64,000 nucleotides of DNA from Tetracentron sinense (lineage: Eukaryota > Streptophyta > Magnoliopsida > Trochodendrales > Trochodendraceae). Shown here piece by piece: positions 22,876 to 36,345 of this stretch; positions within the stretch are counted from its first letter, which is position 1, and each line of letters opens with the position of its first letter. The notes below the pieces were generated by a model that saw only the letters and a program-made list of their open reading frames with translations, searched no databases and was not told the origin of the DNA. The stretch spans positions 26,693,760 to 26,757,759 of the forward strand of contig CM026557.1 of the NCBI GenBank assembly GCA_015143295.1, in the 5' to 3' direction. Position numbers and translations under genes: made by a program.

Positions 22876-24423
22876 TTTCTTGTTTGCTTTATTATGCACA
22901 ATTACTCTTGGAAAACCCAATTCATGCATGCATGCGTGCTTGTGTGCTTGTCAATAGTGGTAATCATGATGACATACTTGGATGGGCGGATCACATGAAT
23001 ATGACATTTCAATCCCTAACATAGTGGTATGAAAATTTAGGCAACATATAGCACATTTGAGCAATTTATCATCCCTAAGAAAACTTACACAACTTATATT
23101 TCCATTTTCTTCATTAAGTGTATTTATCCATTGTTTAGTCATTTTATCAAACATACGGTGGGCCACATTTCTTAGTCCTTCCATTTCCCTTATTTAGTGC
23201 GTATTTTTCATCAAGACATCAAGGTACATTCGTTATTTGTAAAGTGCCCATCTTCCATTTTCCATTTCACACATCACACAACATCCATACGGCATCCAAT
23301 CGCCTCAATCGACATCTCATCCACACATCCATACCTTTTTCTTATCTTGTTTATATTTAGTGGAGATGATACATTTTATAAGGAAGAAAACATACTACCA
23401 AGAGTCACATTTCACAATAGAAAATCTAGACTATTGCTAAGGGAAGTTAGTAGGGTGTACTAACCTTAGATCAAGGCTTGATGTTGAAGAAACCTTGAAA
23501 TAAAAGCTCTATTTGGAAGGAGGAAGCCTTTGCTTGAAGGGGACTTGAGTTGGGGAAGAAACTCCTTTCAAAAACGCCGTAGGATCGCTGCCCTAGCTTG
23601 GAGAATGAGTCCCCACACGAGCTTGAGCCTTGAACTTGAAGCAACTCGAGTTGGGGTGAGCTAGGGTTCTTAAACCCATTTGATTCCTTCTCCAATGGAA
23701 AACCCTAGTTGCAAATCCCCTTCTCCTTTCTCTCTATCTCTCAAAATCCCTTAAGTGCTGTGAATGAAGCCCTAAAGGCTCGAGCAAGCCTTAAGGAGAA
23801 AGGGTTTAACCCCCAAAAGACGAAAAAACCCTTAATGAAAATTCTGAAAAACACGAAGACCGAGCGATCGGTGGTTATGACCGATCGATCGGTTGCCCAC
23901 CGATCGATCGGTGTTATTGACCATCGACCGGTCAAAAACTCTCTCTGAAAAATTTCCCCATACAAAATTTCTGACCGTGCGATAGCTACCGATCGATCGG
24001 TTATGGACCGATCGATCGCTTACCGGACCGAGTGATCGGTGCCCTGTATGTCTAGACTGTTTTGACCATATCTTTTGACTCGCTCGTCGGATTTCGACGA
24101 TTCAACTTGCGTTGGATCCGTCTTTCGAAAACGAACATTTCTGACGTTCGGAATTTCTGATTTCTCCCTTATTTATTAATTAGACTACAAAACGGCTAAT
24201 TAGCTATGAAGGGTGCTATTCATTAAGGATGAAAAAGTCCGGGGTGCTACATTCTCCCCCCCTTACAAAAATTTCATCCCCGACATTTGGACGATACATA
24301 CATGTACAAAACCAAAGCAAAATCACAAGCCATATACAGAACCTATTCAAACAACTCAGGATACTTTGCTTTGACTTCGGCTTCACGCTCCCACGTGGCT
24401 TCTTCTCTCGCGTGATGTTGCCA

Positions 24424-27400
24424 TTACACTAGGACTAGCGGTATAGTCTTGTTGCGAAGCACTTGGTCTCTTCGATCCAAAATATGAACCGGCTTCTCAA
24501 CCAAAGTGAGATCCTCTCGAATCTCAACCGGATCAAGCTCGATGACGTGAGAAGGATCCGGGATGTACTTCCGAAGCTGGGAGATATGAAACACGTTGTG
24601 GACCGCCGCCATGTGAGCGGGCAAAGCAACACGGTAAGCAACTTCACCAACTCGAGTAATGATCTCGAACGGACCCACATATCTCGGGCTAAGCTTGCCT
24701 CTCTTCCCGAATCGCATAACACCTTTGGTCGGTGAAATCCTTACAAACACAAAATCACCGACTCGAAATTCAAGATCCCTTCTTCGGTTGTCGGCATAGC
24801 TTTTCTGTCTGTCCTGTGCGGTCTTCAACCTCTCCCGTATAAGCTTGACCCTATCCGCGGTTCGTTCAATCAGCTCAGGGCCCAAAATCTTTCTTTCTCC
24901 AACTTCATCCCAATACAAGGGGGACCTACAACTTCTTCCGTATAAGGCTTCGAAAGGTGTCATTTGTATGCTTGCTTGATAACTGTTATTGTAGGCGAAT
25001 TCCACCAAAGGTAGGTGATCCTCCCAACTTCCTTTAAAATCCAACATACAAGCTCGGAGTATGTCTTCTATCACTTGATTCACCCTCTCTGTTTGCCCGT
25101 CGGTCTGTGGGTGGAAAGCCGTGCTAAAGTCTAGTCGGGAACCCATAGCATCCTGAAAGCTTTTCCAAAACCTGGATGTGAATCTTGGGTCTCTATCCGA
25201 CACAATACTCACTGGCACCCCATGCAATCGGACTATTTCCTTGATGTATAGCTCCGCTAACTGATTGGAGTTGAATGTAGTCCGGTACGGTAAGAAATGA
25301 GCGGACTTTGTGAGTCTATCAATAATTACCCATATAGCATCGGTCTTCTTGACCGTCTTCGGCAATCCCACGATAAAGTCCATAGAGATATGTTCCCATT
25401 TCCACTCGGGAATAGGGAGAGACTGCAAAAGACCCGCCGGTCTCAAATGCTCCGCTTTCACCTGTTGGCACACCAAACACCGTGCCACATACTCCGCAAC
25501 CTCCCTCTTCATGTTTCGCCACCAAAAGTGACTCTTGAGGTTCCGGTACATCTTCGTACCCCCAGGATGCACTGTGTACTTTGAACGGTGAGCTTCATCC
25601 ATGATCTCTCTCCGAAGGTCTGCATTGGCTGGGACACAAAGTCTTCCCTTGAATGTAATAGCACCCCGACTATTGAGAGAGACGTCCGTACTACCCTTGG
25701 CAATTTCCTTGTCCCAAAAAGCCAACAAGTCAGCATCCGTGGCTTGGTACTCCTGGATCAAATCTATAAGGTACGACCGAACAGTAACATTTGCCAAAAC
25801 AGGACTGCGGACAGAATCATTCACACTGATGTCCAGATTTGCCAAATCGTCTAACAGTCTCCATTCCCGCACCAACATGTGAGCCAACAACCCCGATGGT
25901 TTCCTACTCAAAGCGTCTGCCACCACATTTGCTTTTCCAGGGTGATATTGGATCGTGCACTCATAGTCTTTTAAGAACTCAATCCAACGCCGTTGTCGCA
26001 AATTGAGCTCTTTTTGGGAAAAGAGATATTTGAGGCTCTTGTGGTCCGTGTACACATAGAACTCCACCCCGTACAGATAATGTCGCCAAATTTTGAGTGC
26101 AAACACGACCGCCGCAAGCTCCAAGTCGTGAGTGGGGTAGTTCTTTTCATGCTCTTTCAACTGCCTTGATGCATAGGCAATGACTTTCTTGTGTTGCATT
26201 AGGACACACCCGAGTCCGACGTGTGAGGCATCACTATACACCTCATACCCAAAAGGTCCAGATGGCACAGTAAGGACCGGGGCTGTGGTGAGGCGTTTCT
26301 TCAACTCTTGGAAACTTACTTCACATCGGTCACTCCAACTGAACTTTGCACTTTTTCTTGTCAAGTAGGTGAGAGGTGCAACCAAACTGGAGAATCCCTC
26401 CACAAATCTCCGGTAGTAGCCTGCCAATCCGAGGAAACTACGTATCTCTGTGACGCTCTTGAGCCTCTCCCAACTCATGATTGCCTCAACCTTGGCTGGA
26501 TCTACAGAAATGCCTTCGGCCGACACCACGTGTCCAAGAAATGCGACCTTCTCTAGCCAGAACTCGCACTTACTCAATTTGGCATATAGCCTATGCTCTC
26601 TCAACATCTCCAGAGCAAGCGGAGGTCTCGTGCGTGATCTTCCCGTGTCTGGGAATACACCAAAATGTCATCAATGAATGCAATCACGCATCGATCCAAG
26701 TAAGATCGGAACACCCGGTTCATCAAATCCATGAATGCCGCCGGTGCATTCGTCAGCCCAAAAGGCATGACAAGGAACTCGTAATGCCCATACCGAGTCC
26801 TGAAAGCCGTCTTCTGAACATCTTCCGCCTTGATCCTTAATTGGTGATACCCCGATCTAAGATCAATTTTGGAGAAGAATCTCGCTCCCTTCAGTTGGTC
26901 AAATAAGTCGTCTATCCTTGGCAAGGGATAACGATTCTTGATAGTTACCTTGTTCAACTGACGGTAGTCTATACACATCCTCATAGACTCGTCCTTCTTC
27001 TTCACAAAGAGAACCGGAGCTCCCCACGGCGAGACACTTGCTTGGATGAAACCAAGTTGTTGTAACTCCTCAATCTGTTTCTTTAATTCTTCAAGCACTA
27101 TAGGGGCCATTCTATATGGTGCCCTTGAAATCGGAGCGGTACTTGGAGTAAGCTCTATAGCGAATTCGATCTCTCTATCAGGAGGTAATCCGGGAAGTTC
27201 TTCTGGGAACACATCTAAGAACTCACACACAACTGGAATAGCCGATGAGTTTTGTGCTTCTGGGTGTGCTATACTCAAGCCTGCGAGGCGAGCAATGTCC
27301 CTCTCTCTTAATCCTCGGAAGTGAAAAGGCTTACCCCCTTCCGGCTTGAAATTCACCATCTTTTCAAAACACGCAACATGCCCGTGATGGTTTGCCAACC

Positions 27401-29064
27401 AATCCATACCAAGAATGACGTCAAAGTCTAAATCTTGGAAGTCCAGGACGATAAGATCGGCTAACAGTTCATTCTCCCCCACTTGAACCACACTATCCCT
27501 GAATATCTTGTCCGTATCAACTGACTTGCCGAGTGGAGTTGCAATGGTCAACTCCCGCTCCAACGGAGTAGCCTCAGTCGAAAAGCCCTTTGCAAAACTT
27601 GGGGAGACAAAAGAGTGAGTAGATCCTGTGTCTATCAACACTCGAGCGAGACACTCGTTCACTAATAAAGCGCCTGTGCGATTAAGTAACTAATATCAGT
27701 AGATATCAAATAGTAACAAGCATCATACATAGGTAACCCTTAGTATAAATAACCGCATAACAAACCATAGAAATTTTATACAACTTAAACTCAAAATTCT
27801 CGCGTACCTTGCACGACATCGTCGGATGCACGTGCGTCTCTCTCCGATAGGGCGAAGACTCGGCCCTGAGTGGCTGGGCGAGGAGGCCGGGTAGACTGTG
27901 AGGCCCTCAAAGCCTGAGAAGAGCTAGGCTGAGATGTCTGCCTAATTGGGGCCTGCTCCCCGAAGACTGAGCTGGCAATCGACGTCGGGGACAATCCCGA
28001 ATCATGTGGCCCTGGTCGCCACAATGAAAACAGCCTCCTGTAGCCTTCCGACATTCCCCTACTGGATGCCTCATTCCACAAAGGGTGCAGACATCATGTG
28101 AATAAGTGGGAGGAGTATAACCCGTAGCCTGAGTCACTGCAGGGCGAGGAGCATACGAGGTAGCCGGGCGAAAAGCCGGTGGAGCAAAAGGGCGGGGAGC
28201 CTGTGGTGCCGAGTACATCCTCTGTGACTGAGCCGGCCCTGCGGACTGATAAGACATAGTCCTAGCTCTCTTCTCCCCTGAACTACTAGACTGTCCCTTC
28301 TCTATTCCTCTTCTCTTAAAGAACTCTTTGGAATTCGACTCGGCCAACAATGCCTTGTCCACAACTTCTGAATATGTCTCATGTCGGAACATTGAGACAC
28401 GATTCTTGAGGTATGCCTTCAACCCCCTCTCGAATTTCTGGGCCTTCATAGTCTCGGTAGCTATCATGTGTGGAGCAAATCGAGATAGCTCTGAGAACTT
28501 GGCTTCGTAAGCCGCTACAGACATATTACCTTGCTCCAAGGTAATAAATTCAATTTCTTTCTTTTCTTTCATCCCAACCGGAAAGTACTTCTTGTAGAAA
28601 ACGTCCAAGAATTCTCCCCATGTCCATTCTTGGCCTTGCCGGGTCAACTCTCGTGTCCGAAGTGCAGACTTCCACCAATGGTCGGCCTCGCCTTCAAGCA
28701 TAAAGGCAGCCCATGTGACCCTCTCTACTTCCGTAGATGCCAATACCGAGAATATCTTCTTAAGTTGCCGGATCCAACCCTCGGCAACAAGTGGATCAAT
28801 GCTTCCACAGAAAGTTGGAGGCCTCATCCTCCGAAAGGCTTCTATCCCGGCTTGGGCTCGGTTAGGAGGAGCCGGTATAAGTGCCGCATTAGGCGGAGTG
28901 GCCGGTTGCCTTGCCGCCAACATAGCCAAAATCTCGGCTATGGATGCGAATGCTTGGGCAAAGTCGGGTTGATCATCACCCGATGGAGCATCACTTCCAT
29001 TACCCCTCGTGTTGTACCCGCGACCCCGGGTATTGCGTCTCATAATTTCTCCTGAGAACGACAA
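24424..29064 (-). pseudogene. Element 1 gag-pol region (fossil)
   Basis: From right to left: gag with a capsid-like domain and a CCHC knuckle (CFHCGDQGHMIRDC) at about 29.06-27.9 kb; protease with [10 protein letters not shown] near 27.6 kb; reverse transcriptase with [20 protein letters not shown] and FIDDILVYS at about 27.0-26.65 kb; RNase H with [11 protein letters not shown] near 26.25 kb; integrase with the zinc-binding H/C pattern, [10 protein letters not shown] and [13 protein letters not shown] at about 25.6-24.9 kb; and a C-terminal chromodomain-like tail near 24.45 kb. These are the parts of a chromovirus polyprotein. The region has a few interruptions, so it is unlikely to make a complete product. 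Confidence 0.92.
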
Positions 29065-29365
29065 TACAACATGAGTCTAACTTGGATACGCATTTAGTAC
29101 AAATTTCGCAATTCCCTCAATACATATTCATCAAGCATTTTTAATAAGTACAACACAAATAATGTACACATGGTATATAACACAATAGCATAACATACAA
29201 TCCGCGTTCCTAACGTAGGACTCTATGTTCGGTTGAAGTTCAACCCATTTTGACTAAGACTAACTGGTTAGTCTATACTTGGAATACAACTCTCTAAGGT
29301 GATTCTAATACCTAGTTCAATCATGGTAACATTCCTATGTGATCCTAGGGACTCTAATGCCTAGA

Positions 29366-29377
29366 GCTCTGATACCA
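29366..29377 (-). other. Element 1 primer-binding site
   Basis: TGGTATCAGAGC on the minus strand, complementary to the 3' end of plant initiator tRNA-Met, five bases inside the 5' LTR. This is the usual primer for plant Ty3/gypsy chromoviruses. Confidence 0.9.
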
Positions 29378-29381
29378 CTTC

Positions 29382-31585
29382 TGTCGCGCCCCAAAATACC
29401 CCCTAGGAATTAAGGGATACTTTAGAGGTGACTACGTGTACCTGTCAAACCATCCTGTAATGCAAGAGGCTAAACATAATATAATACAATGATAATCAGA
29501 GCGCGGAAACTAAACATAAGTGCGGAAGCATAAGCCAACTTTTTCTTTTCTTCTATAACTCCATATAGTATTCCAAGTTAACATATACTAAATACAATCA
29601 AAGTAAAGGTGGACATGCCCACCTATCAAAATACAAAAAGGAACTCTCTAACCCTCTCCTCTCAACAGTAGTCGAGGTATGGCCACACATCCAAGTCCCC
29701 ATCCTCCTGAGACTGCCATGGGATAGGTGGCTCCCTCTCCTCTACATACTCCTCCTCGACCCAAGGCTCGGGGTCGAGGACATCCACAGTACCTGCCGAC
29801 ATAAAAGTACGGCTGAGCATGGAATACTCAGCGAGTACAAACTACTAGCTAACCATAACAATAGCGAAAGCATAACAACAGTGAGCAATACAAGATATTA
29901 ATTTAAAGCAATAGTGAAAGCATAAGATACATAGCCATATCTTGACATGCGTGTATGAATGCAAAAACCTCAGTAAAACTCATGTCTCGGAAACCTTTTT
30001 CATGTCTCGGTCAAATCATGTATGTGTGTCGTGTCTTGTCTTGTATTTCACGTCTTGATTTGTTCTTGACTTGTATACTTGTGAGCCAGAGGCTAGCACC
30101 CTTCCTTAGGCTACCAACCTCCTTGTCATGTTCTAGCACCCTTCCTTGGGCTACCAACCTCCTTGTCATGTTCTTGTTCCATTTCTCTTGTGAGCCAGAG
30201 GCTAGCACCCTTCCTTGGGCTACCAACCTCCTTGTCATGTTTCATTTTCTTGTTTGCTTTATTATGCACAATTACTCTTGGAAAACCCAATTCATGCATG
30301 CATGCGTGCTTGTGTGCTTGTCAATAGTGATAATCATGATGACATACTTGGATGGTCGGATCACATGAATATGGCATTTCAATCCCTAACATAGTGGTAT
30401 GAAAATTTAGGCAACATATAGCACATTTGAGCAATTTATCATCCCTAAGAAAACTTACACAATTTCTATTTCTATTTTCTTCATTAAGTCCATTTATCCC
30501 TTGTTTAGTCATTTTATCAAACACATGGTGAGCCACATTTCTTAGTCCTTCCATTTCCCTTATTTAGTGCGTATTTTTCATCAAGACATCAAGGTACATT
30601 CGTTATTTGTAAAGTGCCCATCTTCCATTTTCCATTTCACACATCACACAACATCCATACGGCATCCAATCGCCTCAATCGACATCCCATCCACACATCC
30701 ATACCTTTTTCTTATCTTGTTTATATTTAGTGGAGATGATACATTTTATAAGGAAGAAAACATACTACCAAGAGTCACATTTCACAATAGAAAATCTAGA
30801 CTATTGCTAAGGGAAGTTAGTAGGGTGTACTAACCTTAGATCAAGGCTTGATGTTGAAGAAACCTTGAAATAAAAGCTCTATTTGGAAGGAGGAAGCCTT
30901 TGCTTGAAGGGGACTTGAGTTGGGGAAGAAACCCCTTTCAAAAACGCCGTAGGATCGCTGCCCTAGCTTGGAGAATGAGTCCCCACACGAGCTTGAGCCT
31001 TGAACTTGAAGCAACTCGAGTTGGGGTGAGCTAGGGTTCTTAAACCCATTTGATTCCTTCTCCAATGGAAAACCCTAGTTGCAAATCCCCTCCTCCTTTC
31101 TCTCTATCTCTCAAAATCCCTTAAGTGCTGTGAATGAAGCCCTAAAGGCTCGAGCAAGCCTTAAGGAGAAAGGGTTTAATCCCCAAAAGACGAAAAAGCC
31201 CTTAATGAAAATTCTGAAAAACACGAAGACCGAGAGATCGGTGGTTATGACCGATCGACCGGTCAAAAACTCACTCTCTGGAAAATTTCCCCATACAAAA
31301 TTTCTGACCGTGCGATAGCTACCGATCGATCGGTTATGGACCGATCGATCGCTTACCGGACCGAGCGATCGGTGCCCTGTATGTCTGGACTGTTTTGACC
31401 ATATCTTTTGACTCGCTCGTCGGATTTCGACGATTCAACTTGCGTTGGATCCGTCTTTCGAAAACGAACATTTCTGACGTTTCGGAATTTCTGATTTCTC
31501 TCTTATTTATTAATTAGACTACAAAACGGCCAATTAGCTATGAAGGGTGCTATTCATTAAGGATGAAAAAGTTCGGGGTGCTACA
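29382..31585 (-). repeat. Element 1 LTR (5' LTR)
   Basis: 2204 bp, nearly identical to the 3' LTR apart from a lower minisatellite count and a shorter block of GATCGATCGGT palindromes near 31225-31375. It carries the same stem-loop and micro-ORF. Confidence 0.9.
29662..29820 (-). CDS. Micro-ORF in element 1 5' LTR
   Basis: Same 52-codon frame as at 22194-22352, with the identical product as far as I can read. In this LTR the codon three upstream of the first ATG differs, so the frame stays open further 5'. Being in the 5' LTR downstream of the likely promoter region, it could lie in the transcript leader ahead of gag. Confidence 0.5.
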   Translation of the reverse strand: MLSRTFMSAGTVDVLDPEPWVEEEYVEEREPPIPWQSQEDGDLDVWPYLDYC

Positions 31586-31590
31586 TAACC

Positions 31591-32085
31591 AGTGTTAAAT
31601 GGGTGTCAATTTTTAACACTCACCAACTGTGCCTAAGATCCACTCATCCCTAGGATTAAAGTTTTTTTCTTCCCAAAGGTTAAGCAATCCTAAGGGTTTT
31701 TACAAAAAAAAAATAACTTTAATTTAGATAACTTAACCAATGTTAATTGGGTGTCAATTTTTAACACTCACCAACTGTGGTTAAGCACCACTCATCCCTA
31801 GGCCCAGGGTTAAGCAATCCGAAAAAACAAATTAACTTTAATTTAGATAACTTAACCAGTGTTAAATGGGTGTCAATTTTTAACACTCACCAACTGTGGC
31901 TAAGATCCACTCATCCCTAGGATTAAAGTTTTTTTCTTCCCAAGGGTTAAGCAATCCTAAGGGTTTTAGAAAAAAAAATTAACTTTAATTTAGATAACTT
32001 AACCAGTGTGCCTGAGATTCACTCATCCCTACGGTTTTTAGAAAAAAAAACTTTAATTTAAATAACTTAACCAGACTACTAATTT
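31591..32085. repeat. 115-bp tandem array, right part
   Basis: Continuation of the array at 20816-21914 with about four further units (AGTGTTAAATGGGTGTCAAT ... CCACTCATCCCTAGG ... AGATAACTTAACC). The Tekay element split one unit. Confidence 0.75.
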
Positions 32086-32094
32086 TTGTTTATA

Positions 32095-32200
32095 AAGAGG
32101 GTGTATGAGTGGGTGGGTGTGTGGGTTGGGCCTTGGGCCTTGGGCCTTGGGCCTAGGTGTGTGAGTGTGTGCATGGTGTGTGTGTGTGTGTTAATTTTAA
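32095..32200. repeat. GT/GGGCCTT microsatellite
   Basis: A GTGGGTGT-rich stretch, then GGGCCTT repeated four times (about 32127-32155), then (GT)n. Spacer between the array and the Helitron gene. Confidence 0.7.
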
Positions 32201-32422
32201 CTGTAATTTACAAGTCTGTTACATAGTATTACTTTCCAGTTCATGTTTACTCCATAATTATCTATGTTCCATATCATGATGTTATTTGTACTTAGTCTTA
32301 CTCTAATTCAGAATTATATCAATTTGTTCTTTTAAACTCTACTTTTAAATGTATTTTACAACTCTGTTACTTAGCTGGCTGACCAATTGAATAATTAACT
32401 GGCTGACCAATTGAATAATTAA

Positions 32423-34360
32423 TTGATAAAATCAGAAGATATATACGTTGAGATGACTAAGGGTGATAGAAAACAAAGAGAGCTTGATCAATCCAGAATT
32501 AGAGCACATCGTTGGTGGTCTCGAATGACCACTGAGGAAAAGGAGCTACGAAGAGAACAACAACGAAGTGCATACCGTCGCAGACACGATCAAATTATTA
32601 GGACAGATTTGGAATCACCATCACGACCATTAGCAATTTCAGAGGAAACACGAGTGCTCGCGATGATTGATACAAATAGAGATCAAGATAGAGAAAATTT
32701 ACCTCTACACGGGGATAGCCTGCGCAAGAATGTTCAACATGAAAAATTGCGAATACGTGATATCCGACGCCTGGCTCGACAATTTCCATCAGATCAAATT
32801 TCTAACAATGGAACACAACTGGATGATGGTGAAAATTACTTAGATCCATGTTGACCACGTTTATCCACGCAACAAATTTCTATCAATGATCGAAGTATTG
32901 GATGTACCAGTCATCACATAAGTACTCGATTGACTCAAATTCGGCGTCACGCTCGACAAGATCAGCCTAATGCTCAAGTTATGGTGGAAGAATCTGAAAA
33001 TGAAGGTTACTTATTCTCACTTAAAAGTTGTATATATGTAATCACTATATGGATTTTTTTTAATACATTCTCTCCATATGTATGTATCAACAGGTGATCT
33101 ACATAGACGTGGTGAACATGAAAGAATAATTGACATTGCTTCTGGATTTCATATAGGATATTCTACCGAAGGTACATATTGTTTCTTACAAGGTGAAAAA
33201 TAATAGACTTATTTATATGCGTATACATTTTCAAAACTCCACATGGTGTTCGTATCTATCACTAGCGACAACACTATCGTAGACTAAGCTGATGTAATAT
33301 TTTAACGTATGAACAAACTAACCAAGAATTATGCTATTTAACAAATTTTTGGGGAAAGAAATTCTGCACATCAATCTAAATATATAGCATTTAAAATCAT
33401 TACATCATTCTTTATATGCAGATGTAAACAATATCTTCAGGATTAATCAAGAAAATCTAGAAGATCATGTTCAAGTTGCGACACATGAAACATACTCTAG
33501 AATACCTAGGCGATTGCCAAAAATTGGGAGACATTATATTGAGGGAAATGTTCACCGAAACAATTTAGCAATACCAAGAATTTGTAACCATTGTAGTGCA
33601 AAATTGTTTCAGTTTGAGTCGAAAAATCTATGCTGTAACAATGGAAATGTGAATCTTCCTTCGCTAGCAGCTCCACAAGAATTATTGAATTTATATAGCG
33701 GTGATACGGCTGAGGCGATTCATTTTAGAAGATTCATTCGATCATACAATTCTGTATTTGCTTTCACATCTATGGGCGTCAAGATTGATGAAAATCTTGC
33801 AAATGGAAGAGATGGGGTTTACACTTTTCGTGCGCAAGGTGTCGTGTATCATAAAATCGGAAGTCTTTTTCCCACTGAAGGCAGTAGGCCCCGATATATT
33901 CAAATGTATATTTATGATACCGACCATGAAATTGAAAATCGGATGGCAGAGAATAACTTATTACATATTGAGATTGTGACAAAATTAAAACAAATCTTGG
34001 ATGCTCACAACCCATTTGTTAATATTTCGGTCTCTTGCACAACGACCTGATCTACAAACATGCAGACTACTGATTCGAGCTGAGATTTCACGTAATCGAC
34101 ATCAATACAATTTGCCCACTGTTTCACAAGTTGCAGCAATTTTGTCTGATGTGCGTAATAATGAAGGTAGACAAGCAAGAGATATCATAGTACAAACAAG
34201 GACTGGACATCTACAAAATGTAGCAGATACAGCAGGTTATTATGATCCGTTGCAATATCCTCTCTTACTTCCTTATGTGACTCATGGTTGGGATATAGAT
34301 GTTTACAATGAAAGACAACAAAGAGTTAGCTGTCGTTCGTATTATGCGTACATGCTCCAG
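32423..34360 (+). pseudogene. Helitron protein, N-terminal region
   Basis: Start MIKSEDIYVEMTKGDRKQRE, rich in Arg/Lys/Glu. Likely exons are 32423-33005, 33094-33171 and 33422-34360, with GT/AG borders (GAAG|GTTAC, CAACAG|GTGAT, CGAAG|GTACA, TGCAG|ATGTA, CCAG|GTTAG). The third exon has the Helitron-like N domain: a zinc-type CNHCSAK...CC motif near 33580-33635, then RFIRSYNSVFAFTSMG and AADTAGYYDPLQYPLL-like text (NVADTAGYYDPLQYPLLLPY, about 34220). A TGA at 32852-32854 and a frame change near 34020 break it. This region precedes Rep in plant Helitrons; its exact role is not known. Confidence 0.85.
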
Positions 34361-34445
34361 GTTAGCCCTTTCATCTATTTTTAAAAAATGTGATATTCGT
34401 TTAGTAAGAGTGATCCAAATTTAAGACCAAAATATGTTAATACAG

Positions 34446-36345
34446 ATTAGGGATTCTGATCCATCAATTCTTTTGCGTGGTGGTCGGCTTTTCCAATAAT
34501 ACTCAGTCGATAATTATGTCAAGATAGAAACTCAAAGATTGAGATATTTACGTGATAATCAAAACGTAATACGATCAGAGCTATATCAAGGTTTACAAGA
34601 TGCAATAGCTTCAGGGGAGACAAATGCAGGTATGCATTGAACTAAATACTTAGTATTATATTCACATTCATATCAATTAGTCTCTCTTACTAAATAAAAA
34701 ATTCATAATTTTAGTTGAATATTTTCAGATAGAGTTGGGCGTAGGATCATTCTACCATCCTCTTTTGTTGGAAGCCCTCGGGATATGTATCAGCGTTATC
34801 AAGATGCTATGGGATTGGTACAAAAATTTGAAAAACCCGATATTTTTTTGACAATGACATGCAATCCTTCTTGGCCAGAAATTACAACAGAATTACTTCC
34901 TGGACAACTGCCACAAGATCGTCTTGATTTGACTACAAGAATATTCCGTGCTAAATGTGAAGAACTGAAAAGGGACATCATTGAACGTGCCATTTTGGGA
35001 AAGGTAATTGCACACGTGAGTGTTATTGAATTTCAGAAATGAGGGTTACCTCATATTCATATACTTCTTATTCTGAGCGAAGATGATAAACTTCTGAATC
35101 CTGATGAATATGACACCTTAGTACGAGCTGAAATATCTTGCCGGGAAACAGAACCAGAATTGTGGAATGCCGTTATCAAACATATGGTACATGGACCATG
35201 TGGATCACACAGGATAAATGCTCCATGCATGAAAGATGGAATTTGCAAGAAGGGTTATCCATGAAAATTCACAGCGGCAACAATTCAAGGCAACGACTCT
35301 TATCCAGTTTATCGACGCCGTGATGATGGACGTTTTGTTCATCTCAATAATAATGCAAATAAGTCAGTAGACAATCGATGGATAGTCCCTTACAACCCTT
35401 GGTTACTTCGTAAATTTGATTGTCACCTCAATGTTGAAGTATGTGCTAGCATTAAATCTGTCAAGTACCTGTATAAGTATGTCTATAAGGGCCCAGATCG
35501 TGTATCTATGGAAGTATCACGCGGCAATCGTGATGATGAAATTTCTCAATTTGTCGATGCTCGATGGATATGTGCTCCTGAATCTCTTTGGCGAATGTTA
35601 AACTTTCAGCTACATCGGATATACCCTTCAGTTGAGCCTTTACAAATTCACTTGCCCAATAAACAATAAGTTAGGTATTACAGTCATCAATACCTTCCAG
35701 ATGTGTTGGCTGATGACCATATTCTGAAAACAATGTTGACAGAATTTTTTGCTACAAATGTAACAGACATTGAAGCACGAAGCTATCTATATCGTGAATT
35801 TCCAGAAAAATATCGTTGGATAGAACGGGAGAAGCTTTGGAGGAGAAGAAGAAATAAAATACGTGTGATAGGACGATTGTATACAGTTTCACCAATGGAA
35901 GGCGATCGATATTTTTTAAGGTTACTTCTTAATCATGTAAGAGGTCCAACATCTTTTGATGATTTACTGGTCTATAATGGAATTCATTATCAAACTTTCA
36001 AACAAGTTGCTGAACAACGAGGATTGCTTGAAAGTGATAACGACATAAGAGAGTGTCTCCATGAAGCAGTTAATTCCAAATTGCCAACATCACTGCGCCG
36101 ATTGTTTGTCACTATCTTAGTATATTGTAATCCAACGAAGGTATCTGAATTATGGGAGGAGTTTTATAACTACATGTGTGAGGATTATCCAACAAGTTCT
36201 ACAAATTCTCATAGAATTCAAACCAACCGACTTCTTAAAGATCTACAAAATTTGCTCCAGCAACATAATAGGATTTTATCTGATTTCGAACTTCCTCAAC
36301 TGGATGATGAAGTTGTTTCCACTATACCAACGTCTAAGCTATCTT
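34446..36345 (+). pseudogene. Helitron Rep (HUH Y2 endonuclease) region
   Basis: Exon 34446-34629 and then a long exon from 34729. Rep cuts one strand at the Helitron ends and starts rolling-circle transfer. Seen: DIFLTMTCNPSWPEI (about 34840), the HUH motif GLPHIHILL (35043-35069) with both metal-binding His, and the two-Tyr motif YLYKYVYKG (about 35467-35493) holding the catalytic tyrosines. The frame is broken by stops at 35040-35042 (just before the HUH motif), 35262-35264 and 35667-35669, another near 34497, and a frame change before the helicase. Each of the three later stops is explained by one C-to-T change in an Arg or Gln codon. So inactive. Confidence 0.9.

Larger units (their letters stand above)
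21915..24251 (-). repeat. Element 1 LTR (3' LTR)
   Basis: 2337 bp. In element orientation it holds a block of GATCGATCGGT palindromes (about 24035-23850), a roughly 72-bp minisatellite with four units (about 22870-22615), a stem-loop and a micro-ORF (22352-22194). It is longer than its partner mainly because of extra minisatellite units. Confidence 0.9.
21915..31585 (-). mobile_element. Tekay/Del chromovirus, nearly whole (element 1)
   Basis: A 9671-bp Ty3/gypsy element flanked by the perfect 5-bp duplication TAACC (21910-21914 and 31586-31590). LTRs are 21915-24251 and 29382-31585, starting TGTAGCACCCC and ending GGGGCGCGACA on the minus strand. A primer site for initiator tRNA-Met (TGGTATCAGAGC) is at 29377-29366 and a G-rich polypurine tract at 24265-24252. 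The internal order gag, protease, RT, RNase H, integrase and a chromodomain-like tail is that of a chromovirus, and the long LTRs point to Tekay. It is mostly whole with about three interruptions in coding sequence. Sampled LTR parts differ by 1-2 percent, suggesting an insertion well under a million years old at usual plant rates. Confidence 0.93.

Noticed and set aside
22487-22998. Open frames of 112-156 codons with repeating peptides
   Set aside because: They are translations of the Tekay LTR minisatellite; the repeats come from the DNA units and change count between the two LTRs.
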